A program made the translations under genes and the position numbers. From NCBI GenBank assembly GCA_030824255.1, contig JAVBYB010000564.1, forward strand, positions 1 to 10,526: a DNA stretch of 10,526 nt, in the 5' to 3' direction. Below, one piece after another: positions 1-7,036 of the stretch (within the stretch, counting starts at the first letter, position 1; each line of letters starts with the position of its first letter). Under the pieces are notes generated by a model. It was given only the letters and a program-made list of their open reading frames with translations, made no database searches and was not told where the DNA came from. Origin of the DNA: a bacterium. Its GTDB lineage: Bacteria > Pseudomonadota > Alphaproteobacteria > Caulobacterales > Hyphomonadaceae.

Positions 1-895
1 GTCCCGTCGCTGTTGCGGGGCCGTCAGGGTTGCTGATGTCCACCGTAACCCCGGCCGGGAACGGACCTGCCCCCTGGAAACGCATCCGGTCGTAACCGTC
101 TCCGCCTATGATCGTCCCGGTTCCGCCTCTGGCCTCGATGTAGTCATTTCCTTCGCCGCCATCGACATACCCATTGAATTGGGCAGCCAGTCGATCGTCT
201 CCGGCGCCGCCAAGCAGCGTCGCATTATCGGCGGCTCTCAGCTCATCGTTTCCATTTCCGCCTTCAAGCCGATCCGTACCGGCGCGCGTGGCGGAGCCGC
301 CATTCAAGCGATCATTGCCATCTCCGCCATAGAGAATGTCGTCGTCCTGTCCTCCGTCCAGAATATCATTGCCGGCGCCGCCCGACAGCGTGTCGTTCCC
401 GGCAGCTCCGGTAAGGTAATCATCGAGCGCCCCAGTCGTAATCCGGTCATTGCCGGAGCCCGCCTGGAAAACACCCCACTCCATGCCCGCCACGGTTGAG
501 CCATCGCCCAGCGCCTGCACGATATCTGGCGCCAGCGTGACGTCGAGCGTCAGGTTTCCCGTGAAATACCGGCGGTCGATCGAGAACATGTCGATGCCGT
601 CACCGCCATCGATGATGTCGCTACCGTAGTAGCTGAAGATCCTGTCGTCGCCGGCGCCGCCATACATCGTGTCATTGGACTGGCCGGTCTGGCCAAAGTA
701 CTCATCGGCAAGGTTGTCATTGCCATCACCGCCATCCAGAAAGTCATCGCCGGCCCCGCCAGTCAGGTCGTCGTTGTTGCCATTCCCGCGCAGCGTATCA
801 TTGCCTTCGCCGCCCTCGGCCGCATCTCTCGCGTCATCCCCGATGTATGTGTCACCACCCGCTGTCGGGCCCGGGCCCGGTGTCCAGATTCCCAT
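1..895 (-). CDS. RTX (hemolysin-type calcium-binding repeat) protein, N-terminal part, 3' end outside window
   Basis: The frame is open for 298 codons from ATG at 895 to the window edge, so the C-terminus is missing. From about residue 28 the protein is built of glycine/aspartate nonapeptides of the GGxGxDxLx type (GGEGNDTLR, GGAGDDFLD, GGDGNDNLA, GGAGNDILD, GGDGNDRLN, GGNGNDELR, GGEGNDYIE). These bind calcium in parallel beta-rolls. Repeats cover roughly residues 28-102, 145-219 and 229-270. Between them lies a non-repeat segment (about 103-144), and a second begins at about 271 with a GVTVDIS motif common in RTX proteins. There is no signal peptide and no enzymatic domain before the repeats. 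RTX proteins usually leave by type I secretion using a C-terminal signal, which would be off-window. An in-frame TAG 14 codons upstream, with no ATG, GTG or TTG between, fixes the start. GGGAG at 909-905 is the likely Shine-Dalgarno. Family assignment is secure; function is unknown. Confidence 0.88.
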   Translation of the reverse strand, partial: MGIWTPGPGPTAGGDTYIGDDARDAAEGGEGNDTLRGNGNNDDLTGGAGDDFLDGGDGNDNLADEYFGQTGQSNDTMYGGAGDDRIFSYYGSDIIDGGDGIDMFSIDRRYFTGNLTLDVTLAPDIVQALGDGSTVAGMEWGVFQAGSGNDRITTGALDDYLTGAAGNDTLSGGAGNDILDGGQDDDILYGGDGNDRLNGGSATRAGTDRLEGGNGNDELRAADNATLLGGAGDDRLAAQFNGYVDGGEGNDYIEARGGTGTIIGGDGYDRMRFQGAGPFPAGVTVDISNPDGPATATG

Positions 896-901
896 ACAGA
901 A

Positions 902-933
902 AGGCTCCCAACCAACTGACGTGGCGGGAGCCT
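902..933 (-). promoter_or_regulatory. Hairpin between lepA and the RTX gene: possible lepA terminator that also hides the RTX ribosome-binding site
   Basis: Positions 902-909 (AGGCTCCC) and 926-933 (GGGAGCCT) form a perfect 8-bp inverted repeat. CCA at 912-914 and TGG at 922-924 can pair inside the loop. Read on the minus strand, the stem is followed by TTCTGT, a short and imperfect T-rich tail, so a weak intrinsic terminator for lepA is possible. The downstream arm also contains GGGAG (909-905), the only good Shine-Dalgarno for the RTX start, 9 nt from its ATG. If the transcript runs through, the folded form would hide this site. The pairing is seen in the sequence; both roles are inferred. 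Confidence 0.5.
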
Positions 934-962
934 AATCCATGCTTGGCGGGTAAAGAAAGCCT

Positions 963-2771
963 CTAGTCCTCGTCCATTTTCAGGGCGGCGACGAAGGCTT
1001 CCTGCGGGATCTCGACCTTGCCGAACTGGCGCATGCGCTTCTTGCCCTCTTTCTGCTTGTCGAGGAGCTTGCGTTTGCGGCTGGCGTCGCCGCCATAGCA
1101 TTTGGCGGTCACGTCCTTGCGGAGCGCCGAGATGGTTTCGCGGGCCACGACCTTGCCGCCGATGGCGGCCTGGATCGGGATCTTGAACATCTGGCGCGGG
1201 ATCAGGTCTTTCAGTTTCTCGCACATCGCGCGGCCGCGCTGTTCGGCGCGCGCGCGGTGGGTCAGCATCGAGAGCGCATCAATAGGCTCGTCATTGACCA
1301 GCATCTGCAGCTTCACGAGATCGCCTTCGCGGCGGCCGATCTGGTTGTAGTCGAACGACGCATACCCTTTCGAGATCGACTTCAGGCGATCATAGAAGTC
1401 GAACACGACCTCATTGAGGGGCAGCTCATAACGCACCATCGCGCGCGCGCCCACGTATGACAGTTCCTTCTGCACGCCACGCCGATCCTGGCAGAGCTTC
1501 AGGATGCCGCCGAGATATTCGTCGGGCGTGAAGATGGTCGCCTCGATCCATGGCTCGTGAATATCGAGGATCGCCATCACGTCGGGCATGTCGGCCGGGT
1601 TATGCAGGTCGACGGTTGAACCGTCCCGCATGTGCAGCTCGTAGACCACCGATGGCGCCGTCGCGATGAGATCAAGATCGAACTCGCGGCTGAGACGCTC
1701 CTGGATGATTTCGAGGTGGAGCAGACCGAGGAAGCCACAGCGGAAGCCGAAGCCGAGCGCCGCCGACGTTTCCATCTCGTAGGAAAAGCTGGCGTCGTTC
1801 AGGCGCAGGCGGCCCATGGCGGCGCGCAGATCCTCGAACTTCGCCGCATCAACCGGGAAGAGGCCGCAGAACACCACAGGCTGCACTTCGCGGAAGCCGG
1901 GCAGAGCCTCTTCCGTTGGCTTGCGCTCGTCGGTGATCGTGTCGCCGACCGAACAGTCCGCCACCGTCTTGATCGAGGCCGTAAAGAAGCCGACCTCGCC
2001 CGGCCCCAGCTCGTCCACATCGACCAGCTTGCCCGGCCTGAACACGCCGACGCGGTCGAGCACGAAATGCGCGCCCGTCTTCATCATCTGGATCGCCTGG
2101 CGCTTCTTCAGCGTGCCATCGACGATGCGCACGATAACGACGACGCCAAGATAGGTGTCGTAGTACGCGTCTACCAGCAGAGCCTTGAGCGCCGCGTCAC
2201 GGTCGCCGGTCTTCGGCGGCGGCAAGCGCGTGACGATGGCTTCGAGCACTGTATCAACACCAAGACCGGTCTTGGCTGAAATCTCCAGCGCGTCGCTGGC
2301 GTCGATGCCGATCACGTCCTCGATCTGCTGCTTCACGCGGCCGACTTCGGCGGCCGGCAGGTCCACCTTGTTGAGGACGGGCACGATCTCATGATTGGCG
2401 TCGATGGCCTTGTAGACGTTGGCCAGCGTCTGGGCCTCCACGCCTTGCGATGAATCGACGACAAGAAGCGAGCCCTCGCAGGCCGCGAGACAACGCGAGA
2501 CTTCGTAGGCGAAGTCGACGTGTCCGGGCGTGTCCATGAGGTTCAGGACATAGTCCTGACCGTCCTTGGCCTTGTAATCGAGGCGGACGGTCTGGGCCTT
2601 GATGGTGATGCCGCGTTCCTTCTCGATATCCATTGTATCGAGGACCTGCTCGGTCATTTCGCGCGCGGTCAGGCCGCCCGTCATCTGGATGATGCGGTCA
2701 GCCAGCGTCGACTTTCCGTGGTCGATGTGGGCGATGATGGAGAAGTTTCGGATCTTGTCGCGGGCGGTCAT
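963..2771 (-). CDS. lepA: Elongation factor 4 (LepA), ribosome back-translocase GTPase
   Basis: LepA/EF4 is a ribosome-bound translational GTPase that acts on stalled or mis-translocated ribosomes. The 602-residue product has the usual family length. GTPase motifs appear in order: P-loop AHIDHGKST (14-22), switch I GITIKAQT (54-61), G3 DTPGHVDF (80-87), NKVD (134-137) and SAK (165-167). EF-G-like domains follow ([13 protein letters not shown] in the middle). The LepA-specific C-terminal domain ends in the basic stretch around [20 protein letters not shown]. The frame continues 32 codons upstream to an ATG at 2867. ATG at 2771 ([10 protein letters not shown]) is chosen because it matches the normal LepA N-terminus, and the extra residues are low-complexity and would overlap the possible upstream TTG start of the divergent gene. 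No strong Shine-Dalgarno is visible before 2771. The divergent GH16 gene starts 117 bp away. Confidence 0.97.
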   Translation of the reverse strand: MTARDKIRNFSIIAHIDHGKSTLADRIIQMTGGLTAREMTEQVLDTMDIEKERGITIKAQTVRLDYKAKDGQDYVLNLMDTPGHVDFAYEVSRCLAACEGSLLVVDSSQGVEAQTLANVYKAIDANHEIVPVLNKVDLPAAEVGRVKQQIEDVIGIDASDALEISAKTGLGVDTVLEAIVTRLPPPKTGDRDAALKALLVDAYYDTYLGVVVIVRIVDGTLKKRQAIQMMKTGAHFVLDRVGVFRPGKLVDVDELGPGEVGFFTASIKTVADCSVGDTITDERKPTEEALPGFREVQPVVFCGLFPVDAAKFEDLRAAMGRLRLNDASFSYEMETSAALGFGFRCGFLGLLHLEIIQERLSREFDLDLIATAPSVVYELHMRDGSTVDLHNPADMPDVMAILDIHEPWIEATIFTPDEYLGGILKLCQDRRGVQKELSYVGARAMVRYELPLNEVVFDFYDRLKSISKGYASFDYNQIGRREGDLVKLQMLVNDEPIDALSMLTHRARAEQRGRAMCEKLKDLIPRQMFKIPIQAAIGGKVVARETISALRKDVTAKCYGGDASRKRKLLDKQKEGKKRMRQFGKVEIPQEAFVAALKMDED

Positions 2772-2888
2772 GGTGCGGCGTCTAGCAGAACCCTCGATGG
2801 GGGCCAAGCTGGCGGCGCGGCCAGCGACAAGACGTTCCTCTGACAGGCTTTTTTGCCCGCTTGGCATGCGGGTTGCCCATGGTCGGGC

Positions 2889-4007
2889 ATGAAGGAAACC
2901 CTGGAAAGGCTCCGCAGGTTGGCGCGGGCCGGGCTTAACAGCGCCCGGACCGCCTACGACCGTGCGCGCGCATCGGCCATCCAGGCGTGGACAGCGACCC
3001 CGGACAAGCTCCGGGAAGGCTGGGCCAGCTTCCGCGATTCATGGACGAAAAAGGACTGGATGGCCGGGATTGAGCCCCTGCCGCCCGGCATGGCGCCCAT
3101 TTTGGCCGCCATTGCCATGGTTACCGGCCTCGTCGTCACCTCGCTGGTTTATGGCGATCACTACCAGCGGCAGGCCTGGGAACACCGCCTTATCCCCTCC
3201 GGCGAACACCCCTCGCAGCAGGATGACTTTCCCGCACCGGTTGAAGAACCTGACGCCCAGCCTGTCCCGGACCCGGACACTCCCGAGGCGACACCCGCGC
3301 CATCCGCAGGCTCAGCCCTGCCCCAGCAGGGTGAAGCCTTCGTCGAAAGATTCGACCGCGACGCGATCGACGACCGCTGGGTCGTCGCCGATGGCTGGTC
3401 CAACGGAACGTGGATGGCCAATGATTGGCGGCGCTCGTCGGTCGGTATCCAGCCCAACCTGCTGACACTGAACCTGAAGAAGAACCCGAAGGGGTCGGAG
3501 TACGAACTCGCCAGCGGCGAACTGCAGACGCATGCGCGCCACCGCTATGGCTATTTCGAAATCCGCATGAAGGTCCCTCGCGCTTCCGGCCTGGTCACCG
3601 GCTTCTTCACCTATGCAGGCCGCGACGGCGCGCAGCGCCCGAACGAAATCGACATCGAAATCCTCGGCCGCAATACACGCGTCGTGGAACTGACCATCCA
3701 CGAGAACAACCGGCCCACCTCGAAAAAGATCACCCTGCCCTTCGATGCGGCAGACGACTTCCACACCTATGGCTTCGACTGGCAGCCCGGCCATGTCCGC
3801 TGGTATGCCGATGGCCAGCTCATCCATTCCGAAACCGGCGGCGCCGCACAGCGTCTCGTGCGCCCGCAACAGCTCTTCCTGAATCTGTGGTCCAGCAAGG
3901 AACTCCACGCCTGGGTCGGCCGCCTCGACACGAACCGCGCGCCATGGAAGCTCGATGTGTCGTGCATGGCTTACGCACCGACCTACACCGGCGCGCTCTG
4001 CAACTGA
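2889..4007 (+). CDS. Membrane-anchored glycoside hydrolase family 16 (endo-beta-glucanase-like)
   Basis: GH16 enzymes cut beta-1,3/1,4-glucans, marine galactans or bacterial exopolysaccharides by a retaining mechanism. The 372-residue product has a basic, helical N-terminus of about 65 residues, then one hydrophobic segment (about 68-88, [20 protein letters not shown]). A Pro/Asp/Glu-rich linker (about 105-145) and the GH16 beta-sandwich (about 150-372) follow. The catalytic signature EIDIE is at 253-257, with E253 the expected nucleophile and E257 the acid/base. Family-typical stretches are [30 protein letters not shown] and QQLFLNLWS. The topology suggests N-in/C-out, with the enzyme facing the periplasm. 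The frame could begin at TTG 2853, but ATG 2889 is preferred; no clear Shine-Dalgarno supports either. The fold resembles ExoK-like depolymerases. The substrate (own exopolysaccharide or dietary glucan) cannot be decided here. Confidence 0.92.
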   Translation: MKETLERLRRLARAGLNSARTAYDRARASAIQAWTATPDKLREGWASFRDSWTKKDWMAGIEPLPPGMAPILAAIAMVTGLVVTSLVYGDHYQRQAWEHRLIPSGEHPSQQDDFPAPVEEPDAQPVPDPDTPEATPAPSAGSALPQQGEAFVERFDRDAIDDRWVVADGWSNGTWMANDWRRSSVGIQPNLLTLNLKKNPKGSEYELASGELQTHARHRYGYFEIRMKVPRASGLVTGFFTYAGRDGAQRPNEIDIEILGRNTRVVELTIHENNRPTSKKITLPFDAADDFHTYGFDWQPGHVRWYADGQLIHSETGGAAQRLVRPQQLFLNLWSSKELHAWVGRLDTNRAPWKLDVSCMAYAPTYTGALCN

Positions 4008-4070
4008 TTTTATTGTACCTGACCGCCTGATTTCGCGACGGCAAGCACTCGCCAGATCGCACGCGTTCGT

Positions 4071-4099
4071 TTGCTGGAGCCCCGCAATTCCGGTATGGC
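4071..4099 (+). promoter_or_regulatory. Weak promoter candidate upstream of the redox fusion gene
   Basis: TTGCTG (4071-4076) and TATGGC (4094-4099) are 17 bp apart in the 151-bp gap between the GH16 gene and the next gene. Each box matches the sigma-70 consensus at only three of six positions. Start of transcription near 4106 would leave a leader of about 50 nt. No terminator hairpin is visible after the GH16 gene, so co-transcription with it is equally possible. Confidence 0.2.
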
Positions 4100-4146
4100 T
4101 GGCTCAAGCGCGGCCCTTCCCAGCGGAGCCGCATGCAAAGCTCAAT

Positions 4147-4155
4147 GGGGAGGAA
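4147..4155 (+). promoter_or_regulatory. Strong ribosome-binding site that fixes the start of the redox fusion gene
   Basis: GGGGAGGAA sits 3 nt (6 nt from the AGG core) before ATG 4159 and is the best Shine-Dalgarno in the window. It places the start at 4159, rejecting a frame extension of 68 codons back to 3955. That extension would overlap the GH16 gene and lacks a signal sequence at its front. Confidence 0.8.
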
Positions 4156-4158
4156 ACA

Positions 4159-6162
4159 ATGAACGCCCGCACAGTGACGACAGGCTCACTCCGTCTTGCG
4201 ATGACCTCTGTCGCAATCGCCGCGCTCGTCGCTGTAGGCGTCGCCGCCTACGGCCAGATCGCCGGCGCGAACATGGTCGCAGCCCAGGTGAAACCGGCCG
4301 ATCGCGCCGAGGACTTCCGCCTCACCGATCAGAACTCGCGCGGTTACCTGCTGAGCTACTACAAATACGCCCCGGCGATCGTCATCGTCTCGCACGCCAC
4401 GGGCTCTGCGCAGATGAACGACGCGGCCCTCACGCTCAGAAATCTGCAGGCATCGCTCAAAGGCTCCGATACGCAGCTCTTCCTCCTGAACTCCACGCCT
4501 GGCGTCACGCGCGAAGCCATCATCGCCGACATGAGGGCACTCAACCTCGACATACCCGTGCTGATGGATGAAACGCAGCTGGTCGGTGAGAGCCTTGGCG
4601 TCAGCCGCATCGCGCAGGCGCTCGTCATCGATCCCAAGACGTGGAAGGTCGCCTACTCAGGCCCCATCTCCGGCCGACTGTCCGGCAAGCCCGGCAATGA
4701 CACAACCGACTATGTGGTGGACGCCATCGCCGCGCTGTCCGCCGGCAAAGCCGTAAAGGTTACGCGCGTGGCGCTCGACACGCCGCTGCTTGCCTTCCCC
4801 AACCGCGACGCCAAGACCAGCCACGCCAACATTTCGTATGAGAAAGACGTCTCGCCCATCCTCGCGAAGAACTGCGTCGCCTGCCATTCCGAAGGCGGCA
4901 TCGGCCCGTTCGCAATGAATAGCTATGAGAGCGTGAAGCAGTGGTCCGGCATGATCCGCGAGTCGATCCGGACCGATCGGATGCCGCCCTTCCACGCGGA
5001 TCCGCATGTCGGCGCCTTCACCGGGGACATGAACCTCGCTGCAAAGGACACCCAGACGCTGGTCCACTGGATCGAGGCAGGCGCTCCGCGCGGCGCCGGT
5101 TCTGATCCGCTGAAGATCAACGCCAAGCCCGCGCCGGCATGGGAGCTGGGCGAGCCTGACTTCGTGATCGAACTACCCGCCTACGCCGTGCCTGCCTCGG
5201 GCGTGGTCGACTATCAGAACCCCGCCGTGAAAAATCCCATGCTGGAAGGCCGCTGGCTGCGCGCCGCCACTGTGAAGCCCAGCGACCGTCAGGCGGTTCA
5301 CCACCTCCTGTCGAACGGCGTGGGCGGCTATGCGGTCGGCGCTGAAACCTCGGTCTATCCGCAAGGCACCGGTACGTGGGTCGCCCCCGGCCAGACCTTC
5401 CAGTTCCAGATGCACTACACGCCCTATGGCAAGGAGACGGTCGAGAAGACGAAAGTCGGTCTCTACTTCTATCCGAAGGACGCGCCGCCCGAGATCATGC
5501 GCCGCTCGGCCGTGATCGCGAATGCAGGCATCGAGATCCCGCCGAACACAGCGCGTCACGAAGAGATCGCCTACATCACCTTCCCCGAGAAGGCGACGCT
5601 CTACTCCGTCTTCCCGCACGCCCACTATCGCGGCGACAGCATGCATGTCTCGGTGCTGAAGCCGGGATCGGACAAGGAAGAGCTGATCCTCTCCCTGCCC
5701 AAATACGATTTCAACTGGCAGCGCGGCTATGACTTCAAGACGCCGATCAAGCTCGAGCCCGGCACGCGCCTCGTCACGCGCTACGTTTACGACAATTCGA
5801 AGAATAACCCCGCCAACCCCGACCCGACGATCAAGGTCACCTGGGGCGAGCAGTCATGGGAAGAGATGCAGTACACCGCACTCGGATTCCGCTGGGATGA
5901 CGAAACGGTCGCCAACCGCAAGGACGACTATCAGAAGCGCCTCGAGGAATCCCGCGCCATGGGCATCATGGATACAAACCTCGATGGCAAGGTCGCCAAG
6001 ACCGAAGTGCGCGGGCGCATGGCGGCCATGCTCCTCGCCAACTGGGACAAGGCCGACATCGACAAGGATGGATATCTCGCCACTTCAGAAATGACCGCCA
6101 TCAACCAGGTCATGAACAGCCGCATCCGCGAAGCACAAGCCCAGCAGAGCATCGGCCAGTAG
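4159..6162 (+). CDS. Redoxin-like / cytochrome c / PHM-DBH-like copper monooxygenase / EF-hand fusion protein
   Basis: A 667-residue exported redox enzyme. Residues 1-45 hold a hydrophobic export signal or anchor (about 15-35). Residues 46-200 look like a thioredoxin/AhpC-fold domain (EDFRLTD, AIVIVSH, VLMDE, ALVIDPKTWKVAYSGPI) but contain no cysteine. Residues 225-310 form a c-type cytochrome with heme motif CVACH (239-243) and a likely axial Met in RMPPFHADP (M275). Residues about 335-580 match the ascorbate-dependent type II copper monooxygenases (PHM/DBH). The expected CuH ligands are H381, H382 and H419; the CuM ligands are H487, H489 and M570. Residues 605-616 and 633-644 are two canonical EF-hand loops (DxNxDGxxxxxE and DxDxDGxxxxxE). 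The only two cysteines are those of the heme motif. Family knowledge predicts O2-dependent hydroxylation of an unknown substrate, with electrons perhaps fed through the heme. A terminator follows directly. Confidence 0.88.
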   Translation: MNARTVTTGSLRLAMTSVAIAALVAVGVAAYGQIAGANMVAAQVKPADRAEDFRLTDQNSRGYLLSYYKYAPAIVIVSHATGSAQMNDAALTLRNLQASLKGSDTQLFLLNSTPGVTREAIIADMRALNLDIPVLMDETQLVGESLGVSRIAQALVIDPKTWKVAYSGPISGRLSGKPGNDTTDYVVDAIAALSAGKAVKVTRVALDTPLLAFPNRDAKTSHANISYEKDVSPILAKNCVACHSEGGIGPFAMNSYESVKQWSGMIRESIRTDRMPPFHADPHVGAFTGDMNLAAKDTQTLVHWIEAGAPRGAGSDPLKINAKPAPAWELGEPDFVIELPAYAVPASGVVDYQNPAVKNPMLEGRWLRAATVKPSDRQAVHHLLSNGVGGYAVGAETSVYPQGTGTWVAPGQTFQFQMHYTPYGKETVEKTKVGLYFYPKDAPPEIMRRSAVIANAGIEIPPNTARHEEIAYITFPEKATLYSVFPHAHYRGDSMHVSVLKPGSDKEELILSLPKYDFNWQRGYDFKTPIKLEPGTRLVTRYVYDNSKNNPANPDPTIKVTWGEQSWEEMQYTALGFRWDDETVANRKDDYQKRLEESRAMGIMDTNLDGKVAKTEVRGRMAAMLLANWDKADIDKDGYLATSEMTAINQVMNSRIREAQAQQSIGQ

Positions 6163-6183
6163 TCAGTCCGTTATGACGGAAAG

Positions 6184-6219
6184 AAACAGGCGGACCCACA
6201 AGGTCCGCCTGTTTTCTTT
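6184..6219 (+). terminator. Intrinsic terminator after the redox fusion gene
   Basis: CAGGCGGACC (6187-6196) pairs perfectly with GGTCCGCCTG (6202-6211) around a 5-nt loop. AAA before and TTT after extend the stem to 13 bp, and TTTTCTTT (6212-6219) forms the U-tract. It lies 21 bp after the stop codon. A smaller 5-bp hairpin (TCCGT 6167-6171 with ACGGA 6176-6180) precedes it. The A-run on the other side could allow weaker reverse action. Confidence 0.93.
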
Positions 6220-6289
6220 ACCCTAGCGGCGCCCCATGTCATGGACACGCCAGCCCCACGCCGGGGCGGCAGACGGAGCGTCCTTCCAG

Positions 6290-7036
6290 ATGTCGACCGC
6301 CCTTTGCGTAACCGACCTCGCCAAATCCTATGGCGGCAAGCGCGCTGTCGATGGCATCAGCTTCGATGTGCGCGGCGGCGAGCTGTACGCGCTACTTGGT
6401 CCCAACGGCGCGGGTAAGACCACAACCCTGCGCATGATCGCCGGCCTCCTGAACGCAGACGCCGGTGCGATCAACGTCTTCGGCGTCGACGCTCGGCAGG
6501 ACCCCGCCGCCGCCAAACAGCTCATCGCCTGGCTGCCGGACGAGCCCCTGCTTTATGACAAGCTGACAGCGTGGGAATATCTCGAGTTCGTAGCCGGCCT
6601 CTGGGGCGTTGATCCGAAGTCCGCGCGCGCCGACGCCGAGCATCTGCTGAAACTCCTCGGTCTGTGGGACAACCGGAACGACCGCTGCGAAACCTTCTCG
6701 CGTGGCATGAAGCAGAAAGCCGTTCTCGCCGGCGCGCTGATCCACCATCCGAAACTGTTGATGCTGGACGAGCCGCTCACCGGCCTCGACGCCGCCGCCA
6801 GCCGTCTCGTGAAAGACCTGATCCGCGAGCGTGTAGCCCAAGGCGCCGCTGTCATCCTGACTACCCACATCCTCGAAGTGGCCGAACGCATGGCCGACCG
6901 TATCGGCATCATCAAGGACGGCAAACTGTTGACCGAGGGCAGCCTCGAAGAGCTACGCAGCCACGCCGGCGCGCAGGGCCAGTCGCTGGAAGATGTCTTC
7001 CTGTCGCTCACCGGCCAGCCGCAGGGCGTCGCCTGA
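6290..7036 (+). CDS. ABC transporter ATP-binding protein (ABC-2 exporter type)
   Basis: This 248-residue nucleotide-binding subunit powers the exporter whose permease is the next gene. Walker A GPNGAGKTT is at 37-45. The Q-loop region reads AWLPDEP (80-86), without the usual Gln. The signature is FSRGM (136-140) instead of LSGGQ, as is common in DrrA/CcmA-like ATPases. Walker B LLMLDE is at 156-161, the D-loop GLD at 165-167 and the switch His at H193. ATG 6290 is chosen: the protein begins like other ABC ATPases and GGAG (6275-6278) lies 11 nt upstream. The frame allows ATG 6236, but that has no Shine-Dalgarno and lies only 16 bp past the terminator U-tract. A 5-bp hairpin (GCCCC 6253-6257 with GGGGC 6263-6267) precedes the chosen start. 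The stop codon shares one A with the permease ATG, so the two are translationally coupled. The substrate is unknown. Confidence 0.94.
   Translation: MSTALCVTDLAKSYGGKRAVDGISFDVRGGELYALLGPNGAGKTTTLRMIAGLLNADAGAINVFGVDARQDPAAAKQLIAWLPDEPLLYDKLTAWEYLEFVAGLWGVDPKSARADAEHLLKLLGLWDNRNDRCETFSRGMKQKAVLAGALIHHPKLLMLDEPLTGLDAAASRLVKDLIRERVAQGAAVILTTHILEVAERMADRIGIIKDGKLLTEGSLEELRSHAGAQGQSLEDVFLSLTGQPQGVA

Noticed and set aside
179..499. Plus-strand frame of 106 codons rich in Ile/Ala/Gly across the RTX region
   Set aside because: It is the antisense shadow of the RTX repeats; its regularity comes from the nonapeptide codons on the other strand, and the minus frame shows the real GGxGxDxLx pattern.
763..1224. 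Minus-strand frame of 153 codons spanning the lepA end and the RTX start
   Set aside because: It runs out of frame through two recognised genes and shows only basic, low-complexity sequence.
1632..2279. Plus-strand frame of 215 codons inside lepA
   Set aside because: Shadow of the lepA coding strand; Arg/Glu/His-rich without any recognisable domain.
2772..2867. N-terminal extension of LepA by 32 codons to ATG 2867
   Set aside because: The added residues do not match the LepA family, whose N-terminus fits ATG 2771, and they would overlap the possible upstream TTG start of the divergent gene.
2856..2872. CCCGC/GCGGG hairpin beside a T-run between lepA and the GH16 gene
   Set aside because: The T-run precedes the stem on the plus strand and reads as A on the minus strand, so it cannot be an intrinsic terminator; a 5-bp stem is expected by chance in GC-rich DNA.
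3955..4158. 68-codon N-terminal extension of the redox fusion gene
   Set aside because: It overlaps the GH16 gene, while ATG 4159 has an excellent Shine-Dalgarno and is followed at once by an export signal.
6664..7035. Upstream extension of the permease frame by 124 codons
   Set aside because: It lies inside the ATPase gene in another frame and is Arg/Pro-rich shadow sequence; the stop/start overlap at 7034-7038 marks the real start.
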